Position numbers and translations under genes: made by a program
The notes under the pieces: generated by a model
The model's database searches: none
What the model was told of the DNA's origin: nothing
Seen by the model: the letters and a program-made list of their open reading frames with translations, nothing else
NCBI GenBank assembly: GCA_028713225.1
Contig: JAQTOS010000001.1
Location: 124,001 to 188,000 of the forward strand
Direction: 5' to 3'
DNA: 64,000 nucleotides
Source of the DNA: Candidatus Altimarinota bacterium
GTDB taxonomy: Bacteria; Patescibacteriota; Gracilibacteria; BD1-5; UBA6164
Part shown: piece by piece, positions 19,948 to 29,749 of the stretch
How the letters are laid out: each line of letters begins with the position of its first letter
How positions within the stretch are numbered: the stretch's first letter is position 1

Positions 19948-20784
19948 TTATAATATTTTCGGGATAAAATCTCAATCATTATCTCAAGTTAAAATCACAT
20001 CATATGCTTTTTTGTATTCATTCAAATGTTCTTCTTCTTTTTCATTTAAAAATCAAATTTTAAGCAAATTTTCATATTTAAATCACTCTATCATTCCTGT
20101 ATCTCAAAGAGAATCTCATAGCAAAATAACATTTTTTCTATCTTTTATTTTATTATAAATATCAGGAAATTCCTTCAAAACTGTTTCATCTTTATTAAAA
20201 ACATGAATTACTCTTTTATCATATCAAACAGCATTTCAGGCTTCATTCCAATAAAATTCATTTGAAATTATTTTTATATTATCACTCATAACTCACTCTT
20301 TTTCAAGGTACATTTTGATTGAATCAGTTCAAAGTCAATTTGCTGAGATTATAATAATTGGAATATTATATTCTTTTAAAACTCATAAAAATTCCCTTAT
20401 TCAAGGTCTTAAATCAATAACTCAGCTACTTATAACATTTTCTATATCTCTTTTATGAATTCCTGAATCTACAAGCAAACTTAGATGTTTATTCCACCAA
20501 ATTGTCATTTGCTCTTTTTTCTCTTCCAGAGGAATAGAATGATTTATTTCTATAGGATTATAATAATCGAAAAGTTCATAAGCTTTGCGAGAATATTCTT
20601 CTGATAAATATCATTCGCTCCTCAAAACAGAAATCAAACTAGGCCTAAGTTTTCCTGCTGAAAAAGCCTTTGTCATAGTTCTATCAAAATCTGCTAATAT
20701 ATGAAGTTTATTAACTCAGTCAGCTTTAATTTTTTCTATAGTATTTTCTGTGTATTTTTCGTTTGAGAATATGGTATTTTGTAT
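19948..20784 (-). CDS. Pyrimidine 5'-nucleotidase, UMPH-1/NT5C3-like
   Basis: A HAD phosphatase of about 278 aa that resembles eukaryotic-type cytosolic 5'-nucleotidase III, which hydrolyses UMP and CMP. Motif I is LADFDRTMTKAF, with nucleophile and acid/base Asp and the family's T-x-T. A helical cap follows, then motif II IIISANGLGTDSIKMYL, IIISNEF, and motif III/IV VILLGDSLGDTGMIEG followed by IGFLNEKEEEHL and YDVIL. All match NT5C3. There is no ATG, GTG or TTG in frame after the last in-frame TAA. The earliest possible start is ATA at 20782-20784, so the true start is unresolved. Confidence 0.75.
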
Positions 20785-20790
20785 AGTTTA

Positions 20791-21483
20791 TTACTTATTT
20801 AATAAATTTACTGTTCCTTCTATTTCTGAAATATAATAGTCTGATTTATCTTCCTTTAAACATGGTAATAGTCATTCTCTAAAAGCATTTAAAAATGATT
20901 GTATATTTTTTTCAAATAAATTTTCTCAATTATAATTCAGCTTTACATTATCGAAATCTGCAAATATATATTCTAAATCACTTTCTCAGTTATGATTTTC
21001 TTTAAAAGAGAAAAAATATGTATCTTCTGTTATTCGAATTTTACTAATTGATAATAATTTTATATCATTAAATATTTTACTAGAAAAGGAATCAAAATTA
21101 GGAATATTTCATATTTTATTTTCTTCTTTTGCAAAATATTTAGTAAAAACTCAGTTATTATCATTATAAAAAGTTCCTACTAATCTGCCATTTTCATTTC
21201 AATTTTCCATTAAAAATTTATTTTTATCTTCTGAGATAAGAAAAATTTTCCAAGTTTCTAATCATAAAGATTTTATAGCTTTATAATTTTCAAATACTCT
21301 TTTTGTATCTGGACACAACCATAATGGATAAGCTCGATAATCCTTAAGAGCTAAATTTTCTAATTTATTTTTAAAATCAAATATTGTTTTATATACTACC
21401 GCAGCCTTTCCTCTTCAAAGAAATTCTCTCTCTTTTATTTCATCTATTTCAAAACTATTACCATCTAAATCAAAATATTTCAT
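20791..21483 (-). CDS. Hypothetical cytosolic protein
   Basis: A 230-aa soluble protein, acidic and rich in Asn, Lys and Phe. The N-terminus is MKYFDLDGNSFEIDEIKER. A short WLCPDTKR segment lies near residue 55, and LEYIFADFDNVKLNYNG near residue 180. No membrane helix, signal or known motif is visible. It sits between the HD hydrolase (19 bases) and the UMPH-1-like gene (6 bases), so it is probably expressed with them. Function unknown. Confidence 0.6.
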
Positions 21484-21502
21484 AGTTTGTATTTATTTAA
21501 GT

Positions 21503-22093
21503 TTATTTTTCTTCATTATAAAACATATTTCCTTTTTCAGCTTTTTCAAAATAAATATCAAGTATTTTCATAAGCCCGAATTTATCATCAATTTGTTTAT
21601 ATTTTTTTTCTATCAATTTGTTTTTATCTATTTTATATTGATGCCAAGAATCTCATCACTGCATAACTACTTGCATAATTGGTTGAAATTTGTCTATTTG
21701 ATGAACAAATTCAGATTCAAGCGATGACCTATTCATATATTCTTCTATTATTTCTCTCATAGGAGTAAAAGATTCTTTTCATAAAACTTCTTCAAGTTGT
21801 ATTATTGCTTTTTGTTCTCTTTCATCTTTTGTTGCTTCCATTTTAGCATCAAAAATCACAGTATCACCTGCAAATATTTCAACTATATCATGAAGTAAAG
21901 CCATTTTTAAAGTTTTAAGAGAATCTAATTCTGGGAAATCTTCGAGTAAAATCAAAACCATAATAGCTAGATGAAAACTATGCTCAGCATTTGTTTCCTC
22001 TCTTCAATTCCTAAGCATCATGGCTCTATTTATATTTTTCATTTCATCAACAAGTTCGATGAATTTTAGTTTATTTTCTACGTTTGTTATCAT
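21503..22093 (-). CDS. HD-domain hydrolase (HDDC2/YfbR-like 5'-deoxynucleotidase)
   Basis: A 196-aa metal-dependent phosphohydrolase. Near residue 25 is MMLRNWREETNAEHSFHLAI, matching the RRN...AEHS signature of YfbR/HDDC2. The HD pair is in MALLHDIVEIFAGDTVIFD near residue 65, and a later Asp lies further on. Such enzymes remove phosphate from dAMP, dGMP and other dNMPs. An aromatic-rich tail (QVVMQ followed by Trp pairs) follows. It starts six bases after the MazG-like gene, consistent with a joint nucleotide-sanitation role. Confidence 0.82.
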
Positions 22094-22099
22094 AAAGTT

Positions 22100-22408
22100 T
22101 TAATATTTAGTCAGAATAATCTTTTTTTCAAATCCTCATTTTTTCTCTCTTTTTGCCTTTTGAATTTCTAAAATTTCATCTTTAGAAAAATTTTTATATT
22201 TGATAAAAGCATCCAAAACTTCATATAAATCAGCTATTTCTTCCTTAAATTCTATATCAGTTTTAGATTCTGAAACTTCAATAGATTCTTCCAAAATTTT
22301 ATCTAAAAGTGATTTAAAATATTCTTCTTCCGAAGCTACAAAATATTCGCATTCTCTTCATTCTGAAACAATAATTTCAGGAATTTTATCTCTAACTAGT
22401 TTTTTCAT
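22100..22408 (-). CDS. MazG-like nucleotide pyrophosphohydrolase
   Basis: A 102-aa all-alpha NTP pyrophosphatase. The start MKKLVRDKIPEII is the hallmark of one MazG-like group (VRDKIPEII). The acidic metal site follows as LLDKILEESIEVSE and IEFKEEIADLYEVLDAF, the ExxE...ExxD pattern. These enzymes hydrolyse (often noncanonical) NTPs to NMP and pyrophosphate, protecting the nucleotide pool. It lies 11 bases after glyA and leads the set of nucleotide hydrolases. Confidence 0.85.
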
Positions 22409-22419
22409 AATTTAAATAA

Positions 22420-23652
22420 CTATTTATAAATAGGAAATCTTCCACACATTTCTAGTACTTCTTGTTTCAAACTTGCTAATTTAACTTCATCATCTTTGTT
22501 TCTTACGGCATCAGAAAAAATTCTTGCGATAACTTTCATCTCTGCTTCTTTCATTCATCTTGTTGTTGCTCGAGGTGTTCAGATTCTAATTCCTGATGGA
22601 TCTAGAGCTTTTCTAGTATCGTATGGAATCATATTTTTATTTGTTGATAATCATACCATTTCTAGAGCTTTTTCCGCTTCTTTTCAAGTTACTCAGAAAC
22701 TTCCAAAAACATCAACTAACATTAGGTGATTATCCGTTCAATTTGAAGAAATTTTAAATCAATGATTCATTAATTCTGAAGCCAATACTCTTGCGTTGTC
22801 TACTACTTGTCTAGCATAAATTTTGAATTCTGGTTGCAGAGCTTCTTTGAAAGCTACAGCTTTTGCTGCAATTAGGTTTTCGTGTGGTCATCCTTGAACT
22901 CATGGAAAAACAGCTCTGGCAATATCTTTTTCATACTCTGCTTTTGACATAATAATAGCTCCTCTAGGTCATCTTAAAGTCTTATGAGTTGTTGTTGTTA
23001 CAACATCACAATATGGAACTGGATTTTCCAAAACTCCTCCAGCAATTAAACCAGCAATATGACTTATATCTGCCATCAAAATAGCTCAAACTTTGTCTGC
23101 TATTTGTCTAAATCTTTTCCAATCTAAATCTCTTGAATAAGCAGAAAAACCTGCAATTATCATTTTGGGTTTATTTTCAGTTGCAAGTCTGTCCACTTCG
23201 TCCATATCAATTAAACTTGTTTCTGGATCAAGAGTATAAGGAATTATTTCATATAAAAGTCCTGAAAAATTTAGTGGATGTCCATGACTAAGATGTCCAC
23301 CTTGGTCAAGAGAAAGACCCAAAACTTTATCTCCTGGTTTTAAAAATGCAAGGTAAACTGCCAAGTTTGCAGGACTTCCTGAAAGTGGTTGTACATTTAC
23401 ATATTCAGCTCCAAAAATTTCTTTTGCTCTATCAATAGCAAGTTGTTCAATTTGGTCTATAAATTCTTGTCCAGCATAATATCTTTTTCCAGGATATCAT
23501 TCTGAATATTTATTTGATAATATGCTTCAAGCAGCCTCAAGTACATCAAGCGAAGCATAATTTTCACTTGCGATAAGTTCTATTTCTGTTTCTTGTCTAT
23601 GTTCCTCTTTTCCTATTAAATCAAAAAGTATTGGATCGGCTGTTTTAAGCAT
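22420..23652 (-). CDS. glyA: Serine hydroxymethyltransferase
   Basis: A 410-aa PLP enzyme that interconverts serine and glycine with tetrahydrofolate and so supplies one-carbon units. The N-terminus has [12 protein letters not shown] and [15 protein letters not shown]. The cofactor lysine lies in [20 protein letters not shown] near residue 225. The length is normal. Most glycines are GGN with few UGA (for example VGAILMAD), in line with high expression. It is the first gene of the long minus-strand run and ends in TAG. Since every UGA in this organism consumes glycine, it may be more than usually important (inference). Confidence 0.96.
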
Positions 23653-23684
23653 AATTTTATAAGTTAATAAATAATTATATTTTG

Positions 23685-23711
23685 ATTATAGCAACAAATA
23701 AAAAAAACCAA
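23685..23711 (-). promoter_or_regulatory. Probable glyA promoter
   Basis: On the minus strand TATAAT (23685-23690) lies 15 bases after TTGGTT (23706-23711), which overlaps the hairpin that ends the upstream gene. Transcription would start about 27 bases before the glyA ATG. Confidence 0.4.
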
Positions 23712-23729
23712 AAATATTTTTGGTTTTTT
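23699..23729. terminator. Terminator upstream of glyA
   Basis: AAAAAACCAAAAAT pairs with ATTTTTGGTTTTTT. The hairpin lies between the stop of the 117-aa gene (23736) and the glyA start and has A/T tracts on both sides. Confidence 0.75.
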
Positions 23730-23735
23730 TTATTT

Positions 23736-24089
23736 TTAATTTTTAGATTCTACATATACTCTATCTGCTTTCCATCATGTAGCACTTATTGTTCAAATAG
23801 AAACAAGATTTTCCATATAGTCATAAATTCTCATTCATGGCATATACATATATCAAAATTTATCATGTAATTCTTTTAAACTTATTGAATCTCAATTTTT
23901 TTTAATTTTATAAATTATATCAACTAATTCCTTATATTCTTCTTCACTTAAATTTAATTTTATTCTATTTTCTCAAATAATTTCTACTTTTCATTTTACT
24001 CAATTCTGTGTTTCTTCAATTTTTTTTGGTGAAAAACCGTATCCTACTTCCATTGAAGCTATTTCTTGTGATTCAAAAAAATCTAACAT
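23736..24089 (-). CDS. Small protein with possible winged-helix end
   Basis: A 117-aa cytosolic protein. The last 55 residues (SISLKELHDKFGYMYMP, then MRIYDYMENLVSIGTI) have the order helix, turn, helix ending in a Gly-Thr turn, which resembles small winged-helix DNA-binding domains. The match is by eye only and not firm. The N-terminal half is charged and holds FSPKKIEETQNGVKGKVEIIG. It is a single-gene unit flanked by hairpins on both sides. Confidence 0.55.
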
Positions 24090-24149
24090 ATTAATTTATT
24101 AAATTATTAAAAATAAGTGATATTTATATTTATTTCTTATTAAAAAGCA

Positions 24150-24183
24150 ATAAAAAAATATGTGGAAATCCACATATTTTTTG
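24150..24183. terminator. Terminator
   Basis: AAAAAATATGTGG pairs with CCACATATTTTTT around an AAAT loop. It ends the 170-aa minus-strand gene, whose stop is at 24184. Confidence 0.9.
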
Positions 24184-24696
24184 TTAAGCTGTTTTACCTT
24201 CATTAAAGTCAATTTCTTCATTTGGATTAAAACAAGATTGGTTATGAATATTATTAACTACTTCTTTAGTTAGTCTTACTACTCATAAAATAGCTTCTTT
24301 TTCTTCTTCTGTACTTGGATAATAAATTATTTCATCTCATTCTTCTCTTCTCTTAATATGTCCATATTTAACTTTTCCATCAAGATATGTTTGTGCTTCT
24401 TTTTTATTTGCAAATTCTCAATTGCTTTTATCAAAAATTTCTGTTAAAGAATATTCGTTTCATTTTTGGATAAAATATATTGCATTAAATTTTGGATAAT
24501 AAATTATTTCACCTCATTCTTCTCTTCTCTTAATATGTCATGATTTAACTTTATAATCAAAAAATTTTTGTACCTCAACTATGTCTGAATATTTTCAATC
24601 CAATAATTTAACTAATTCAGATAAATAATATTCTTCTCATTTAACTATAGAATCTAATACATCTGATATTTCCGTTTGTCTATTTAAACTTTCCAT
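24184..24696 (-). CDS. Protein with an internal tandem duplication
   Basis: A 170-aa charged protein built around two near-identical units of about 59 residues: KVKSGHIKRREEGGEIIYYP in the first and KVKYGHIKRREEGDEIIYYP in the second. Each is preceded by a helix-rich stretch (YLSELVKLLDWKYSDIVEVQ; YSLTEIFDKSNGEFANKKEA). The pattern, helices followed by a basic beta-hairpin, looks like a repeated small nucleic-acid-binding module, but no family is recognised. At DNA level the repeats are 46 bases with one difference (24317-24362 and 24494-24539). Confidence 0.65.
24317..24539. repeat. Pair of 46-base direct repeats inside a gene
   Basis: Bases 24317-24362 and 24494-24539 differ at one position and lie 177 bases (59 codons) apart, in the same reading frame. 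They encode the duplicated IKRREEG-x-EIIYYP hairpin. Confidence 0.85.
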
Positions 24697-24745
24697 ATAA
24701 TTATAAATTAATTGATAATATACTTCATATTAACATGTTCTTAAA

Positions 24746-26107
24746 TTATTGTCAAATATTTCAAGTTCCTGATAAAGATCAAGAATCGCTTAAATTATTT
24801 TCCTTTTTATACTGATTAACAGTAGCTGCAATATTTCAAATACTAATAAATTTTTCAAGTATTTTTTTAGATTCTTCTAATTGTCTATCATATTTATTAG
24901 CAATATCTTCTTTTTTAAAATCTATTTCTACATCTGGCTTAATTCCTTGTTTATCTATGTTATAATCTTTTGGAGTATACCATTTTGCAATAGTTAATTT
25001 AAGCATACTTCCATCTCACAAATCAAATGGTTCTTGAACAGATCATTTACCATAAGATTTTTTACCTGTAATTATAGCTAAATTATAATCTCTAAGAGCT
25101 CCTGCTGTAATTTCTGAAGCTGAAGCTGTATTTTCATTTACTAAAACTACAAGAGGAATTTTATATGGATCTCCCATATTATCAGAATAATAGTAATTAT
25201 TCATCACTGAATTTTTATATTTCGTTGTTACAAGTAATTTTCATTTTGCTGTAAAATTACTTAAAATATCAACAGCTGATTGCAAAAATCAACCTCAATT
25301 ATCTCTTAAATCTATTATTATTCCTGAAACTTTTTTTGATTTTAAATCTTCAAGTGCTATATTAAATTCGCTTGCAGTATTTTCTCAGAAAATATTTATT
25401 GCAATATATCATAAATTTGTTTTTTCAATTACTTTTGAATCAACTGAAGGAATTGTTATTTTTTCTCTTATAACTTCTTTTTTAAGTAACTCTTTTTCTC
25501 AAGCTCTAAAAATAACTAAATTAACTTTTGTTCCTGCTCGTCATTTTATTTTTGCAACAGCATCATAAAGAGAAAGTTTAGATAAATCTATATCATTAGC
25601 TTTCATTATAATATCTCATTTTCTTATATCATTTTTAAGTGCAGGAGATCATTTTATAAGTCTATCAACAATAACTCCAATTTCATTTTTATCTACAACA
25701 GCTCAAATTCATTCAAAATCTCAACTCAAAGCTTGTGAAAATTGTTTATTTTCTTCTGGTGGCATAAATTCACTAAATTTATCTCAAAGAGATTCAACTA
25801 ATCATTTAGTTGCTCAATAAGCCAAATCTTGTTGTTTTATAGTATCTGATGAATAATAATTTTTACTTATAATATTATAAGCTTTCCAAAAATTATCTAA
25901 ATTCAAATCTTTTTTTGCAAAAATAGATGATATTGAAGGATCGTTATTTATATTAGAAGTTTTTGTTATATTTTTAACAAAGTTTATATTGTCAAAATAA
26001 GAGTTTGCTGAATTATTAGCCATAATTGATACATTATATCAAACTATGAAACTTGTTAAAAAGATTATAAAAAAACTTAAAATTGTTATTATTTTTTTAT
26101 TATTCAT
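24746..26107 (-). CDS. S41-family C-terminal processing peptidase
   Basis: A 453-aa membrane-anchored serine protease of the CtpA/Prc type that trims or degrades envelope proteins. The start at 26105-26107 gives MNNKKIITILSFFIIFLTSF, a single N-terminal anchor. A PDZ domain follows (VDKNEIGVIVDRLIKGSPAL, near residue 160). The catalytic region shows GIIIDLRDNGGGF, then LVNENTASASEITAGALRDY with the nucleophile Ser, and GKKSYGKGSVQ with the Lys base. UGA as Gly is needed both in the anchor region and at the C-terminus, where the true stop is TAA at 24746. It has its own promoter and is divergent from the next operon. Confidence 0.92.
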
Positions 26108-26153
26108 GTATATTCTATTTTATATTATTAATAAATTTTTCACATTTGAAATA

Positions 26154-26182
26154 TATAAATTTAAGTGTAAAAAACAAGTCAA
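26154..26182 (-). promoter_or_regulatory. Promoter of the S41 protease gene
   Basis: On the minus strand TTGACT (26177-26182), 17 bases, TTTATA (26154-26159), giving a leader of about 40 bases. Confidence 0.5.
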
Positions 26183-26396
26183 TCTTTTTTATTTTTTACT
26201 TGTTAAAATAATGTTAATTTTAAAAAGCTTTTTAAATAAAGCTTAAATTCTAGTTTTACTATAAAAAATAAACTTTTTAACAAAAAATCTACGCATTTAA
26301 AGCAAAATTGTTTTTAACATTATTTTCTATTACTATTACTATATATATAAATATATTAAATAAAAGAACATATAATAAAAAAGAATGTTAAAATAT
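26183..26396. other. Divergent intergenic region, no gene seen
   Basis: Extremely A/T-rich spacer between the S41 protease and the next operon. Apart from the promoters at its edges and a small inverted repeat (AAAGCTTTTTAAATAAAGCTT region near 26224-26244), I see no gene, RNA or site. Confidence 0.6.
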
Positions 26397-26425
26397 TTGA
26401 AAATAAATAAATAATATGATAAAGT
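26397..26425 (+). promoter_or_regulatory. Promoter of the 26462-28354 operon
   Basis: TTGAAA (26397-26402), a 17-base spacer and TAAAGT (26420-26425), 36 bases before the first ATG. Confidence 0.5.
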
Positions 26426-26461
26426 ATAAAAAGAAATATATAATTTGTAATTTTTAAAAAT

Positions 26462-26773
26462 ATGCTTATAAATTTTTTAAGGAAACAATCTGATCTCAGT
26501 AAAAAGAAAAAAGTACTTTTAACAATGATTAAAAATATTAAGATTTCTGAAGATCAAAAAGAGCTTTACATAAAAACTTTAGATATACTTGATGAAAAAT
26601 GACTAGATAATTTATATAAATCAGTTTCGGCTTTTGTTGAAGAAGTTGAAATGATGGATATAAAAAATATAGCTAAAAATAATTTTTCTTCTATTTCTTG
26701 AATTAGAAAGAAAGAGGCAATTGAAAAACAAAAAGATATAAATTCTTTTTCATTTTTACTTAGTAATATATAA
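26462..26773 (+). CDS. Small helical protein, unknown
   Basis: A 103-aa protein, lysine- and serine-rich and probably all helical (LRKQSDLSKKKKVLLTMIKN; KTLDILDEKGLDNLYKSVSA). No signal peptide or membrane helix. It begins a three-gene unit and ends five bases before the next ATG. Two UGA codons encode Gly. The family is not recognised. Confidence 0.6.
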
Positions 26774-26778
26774 AAAAT

Positions 26779-26967
26779 ATGAATACTTTCGAAAATAAAG
26801 AAATAATAAATCCTTTTGAACTTAAATTACAAAGTTTATCAGATAATATTACTGGAAATTTCAGAACTATAGAATTTTCTCAAAATTTAAATTCAGAAAA
26901 AACAAAAGAATTAAATAATATTTTTGCTCAATTTTTGAGCCCTCAAAATCAATTAGAAACAGTATAA
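26779..26967 (+). CDS. Very small protein, unknown
   Basis: A 62-aa polar protein (starts MNTFENKEIINPFELKLQSL, ends SPQNQLETV). It has no hydrophobic segment and no cysteine. Placement, five bases after the previous stop and four before the next start, argues that it is real even though it is short and has no UGA codon. Function unknown. Confidence 0.55.
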   Translation: MNTFENKEIINPFELKLQSLSDNITGNFRTIEFSQNLNSEKTKELNNIFAQFLSPQNQLETV

Positions 26968-26971
26968 ACTT

Positions 26972-28354
26972 ATGAAAAATTTTAAAGTAGAATTATCAAA
27001 GGATTCAAAAAAATATACCTTTGTACTCAAAGCTAATTATGAAATTGAATTAAAAGAAAAATTTCATAAAGAATGATATAATATATTATCTATTTCAGAA
27101 ATAGATAATATTGAGGTGTCTGGACAAGCTTTCTATTTTGAAATTTTTGTAAATTCAGAATTAAAAAAATGAACAATAAATTCGTCAGACATATTTAAAG
27201 CCTATTTAAAGCTTAGAAAAGAATTAGGATATAGAGTTAGATATATTTATGATAAATTAGATGCTACAGAAGAAGAAAAGATAGAATTAGTAAACAAATT
27301 AGAAAAACAATTTGATTTATTTAATATAAATAATGTTTCTTTAAAAAAAGAAGAAATTATTACAAAAAAAGAAGAAAATAAAAATGATGATAATAAACAA
27401 GAAAATTTTTATTTAAAAAAAGAATTAGATGAATCATATAATGTTATAGGCTTTGTTTTAATAAAATTAAAAAATATTATAGATTGAAAAATAGATGAAA
27501 ATATAAGTATAGAACAAAAACAAAAATTAACAGATGTTTATAATAATTTAATAAAAGTAAAAACTTCAACTAATATTTCTAAATTAAAAGAAGTGTGAGA
27601 AGTTGCTTTAAAAAGAATATGAGAAATAGAATTAAGAGCTTTAGAATCTAAAAAAACTAAAGAATTTGAACAAGTTTTACAAGAAACAAATAAATTACTT
27701 AAAAAAGTTGGATCTAAAACTCAATTTATAGAAAAAGAAAAAGATTTATGATATATTTTGGAGAATTTATGAAATAATATAAAAGAATTTTTTATAAATA
27801 ATTTTAAATCAGAAAAAGTACAAAAACAAGAATTAGATAAAGAATCTTATTATTATCTAAAAAATGAGACTTTATTAAAAAGATATTTGAAATTAAAACA
27901 AGAATTAGATAAAGAAAAGCTTCAAAATATAGGAAAATTTATTTTTGCTTTTAGTCCTGAAAATAAAGATTTTGTTATTAAATATAATATAAAACAAGCC
28001 TTAATTAATCAAAATATAGATTTACTTAAAGCTAAATTAAATAATAAATCATTTTCTTACACAAAAATAGTTAATACTTATGAAAAATGATTATGAAAAA
28101 TATTAAATATTTTTAATATATTAAAAAACTCAATATTTTATTTTATATTTTTATATTCAATATTTTTTATATTTTTTATAAGCTTTACTTATTATTTAAA
28201 TCTAGATTATAGTTTAAATTTAGCTACATTAAAATATATAATTTTACTTCTATTATTTTACTTTTATTTTACTTTTTCAAAGAATTTTACTCTTATTTTA
28301 TTAAATTCAATATTTTTCTGATTTTCAATTGTTATTTATTTAATTAATTTTTAA
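26972..28354 (+). CDS. Large helical protein with C-terminal membrane anchor
   Basis: A 460-aa protein. Residues 1-110 (SKDSKKYTFVLKANYEIELK; FHKEGYNILSISEID) recall the small N-terminal module of PilC/GspF-type pilus platform proteins, where a short beta segment is followed by a helix ending in xGxxxxSI. This is a visual similarity only. Residues 120-370 are Lys/Glu-rich with strong coiled-coil character. The C-terminus holds three or four hydrophobic helices (FYFIFLYSIFFIFFISFTYY; ATLKYIILLLLFYFYFTF). It may be an inner-membrane assembly or sensor protein. It ends at a strong hairpin. Confidence 0.65.
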
Positions 28355-28393
28355 AAAATCCTTCTAATTTTCATAAATTAGAAGGATTTTTTT
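28354..28393. terminator. Terminator of the 26462-28354 operon
   Basis: A 17-bp stem, AAAAAATCCTTCTAATTT with AAATTAGAAGGATTTTTT, around a TCAT loop, followed by T residues. Confidence 0.93.
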
Positions 28394-28418
28394 GATTTAT
28401 ATTTTTATTTACTATAAT
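28392..28418 (+). promoter_or_regulatory. Probable promoter of the 28461-32282 operon
   Basis: TTGATT (28392-28397), 15 bases, TATAAT (28413-28418). The -35 box overlaps the tail of the preceding terminator, a layout also seen at 38191 and 33546. Confidence 0.45.
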
Positions 28419-28460
28419 AAACTTTAATAATATTTAGTATTTTAAAATATACAAAAAAAT

Positions 28461-29738
28461 ATGTCATATATTTTTCTTTTCATATGAGCTATATACGCAG
28501 GGGTTTTCTTGCTTTTCTATAAAAGTTGAATTAGTTATTTTTCATCATTTCCATTTAGTTTATTACTTGAAATAATTTTATATTTATTCTCATGATTTAT
28601 ATTATTTTTTACTTTTTTAAATATAAATACAAAGAAAAAAATATCTAATAATTCTCATAATAAAGAAATAATAAAGCCAAATTTTGTTTTAGATAAGAAA
28701 CAAATTATCCAAATTATACAAAAATTTTCATATTATATATGATTTTTATTGTTTTATGTATCACTTTTTATCTTTGCTAAATTTAATACAGTTCAAGAAA
28801 TAAATTTTTCATATTTTATAATTATTATAAATACTTTAATAATATGATTTTTCTTTTTATCAAATAAAAACAATTTATCTTTTGATTTTTTGAAAATAAA
28901 TTCTCATATTTTTTCATTTTTTTATATAATTTTATTTTTTCATATATTTATAACTGGCTATAATTATCTTTGAATAATTGATTTTATAAATAATTCTTTT
29001 TTAATAAGTTCCTTTATTTTAAGTATTTATTTTAGTAAAAATAAAACAATTTATAATAATTTAAATTTGTCTTATTTTTCTATGTATTTGTTTCTTATAA
29101 TCATTTTTTATACTAATTTTTACTTACTTCCATATTTTTGAATACAAAATTTATTATTTTCTATTTGAATATTTTCTAGTATATTTTCATACATTTTATT
29201 TGATTATTTACCAAAAATTAGAATTTTTAAAAAAGATATAATTCTTTTTAGATTACTTTGAATTATTTTTTTATATATTTGAATATTGTTTTCAATAAGC
29301 TATTTATTATTTAATTCAATGAATTTTTTAGTTATAATTGTTTTATTTTTATCTATATTTTTTAATTATTATATACATAAAAAACTAGAAAATTATCTGT
29401 CTTTTATTATTGGAATTTTCACTTTTTTATTTATTTTTTATTATATTGTATTCAATTCATTTTGATTCTCTTTTTACAAAGAAATTTCATTTTTTATAAT
29501 AAGTTTTATTCTATCATTTTCATTTATAGGACTTGTTTATAAGTTTAAATTTAAATATATTTATGATTATTATATAATTATTTTTGCATCATATTTTATA
29601 AATATATTATCAAGTCTTATATATATTATAAATAATTTTGATGTTTTATCTTTTGCGACTATACTTTTCTTAGATTCTATTTACTTTTTTGCTTCTTATT
29701 ATAAAATGAAAGAAGTTAAAACTTATTTTAATAAATAA
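28461..29738 (+). CDS. Polytopic membrane protein, unknown
   Basis: A 425-aa protein that is almost entirely hydrophobic, with about eleven or twelve helices very rich in Phe, Ile, Tyr and Leu. Only short loops are charged (INTKKKISNNSHNKEIIKP; LPKIRIFKKDI). No family motif is visible. It could be a transporter or a glycan-handling membrane enzyme, but nothing decides. It is the first gene of the unit with leucyl aminopeptidase, DUF523 and comF (11-base gap to the next ATG). Confidence 0.6.
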
Positions 29739-29749
29739 AATATAAAAAT

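Noticed and set aside
19946-19975. Upstream TTG start for the membrane protein at 19250-19945
   Set aside because: It would overlap the UMPH-1-like gene by nearly 30 bases; the ATG at 19943 gives a good hydrophobic start two bases after that gene's stop.
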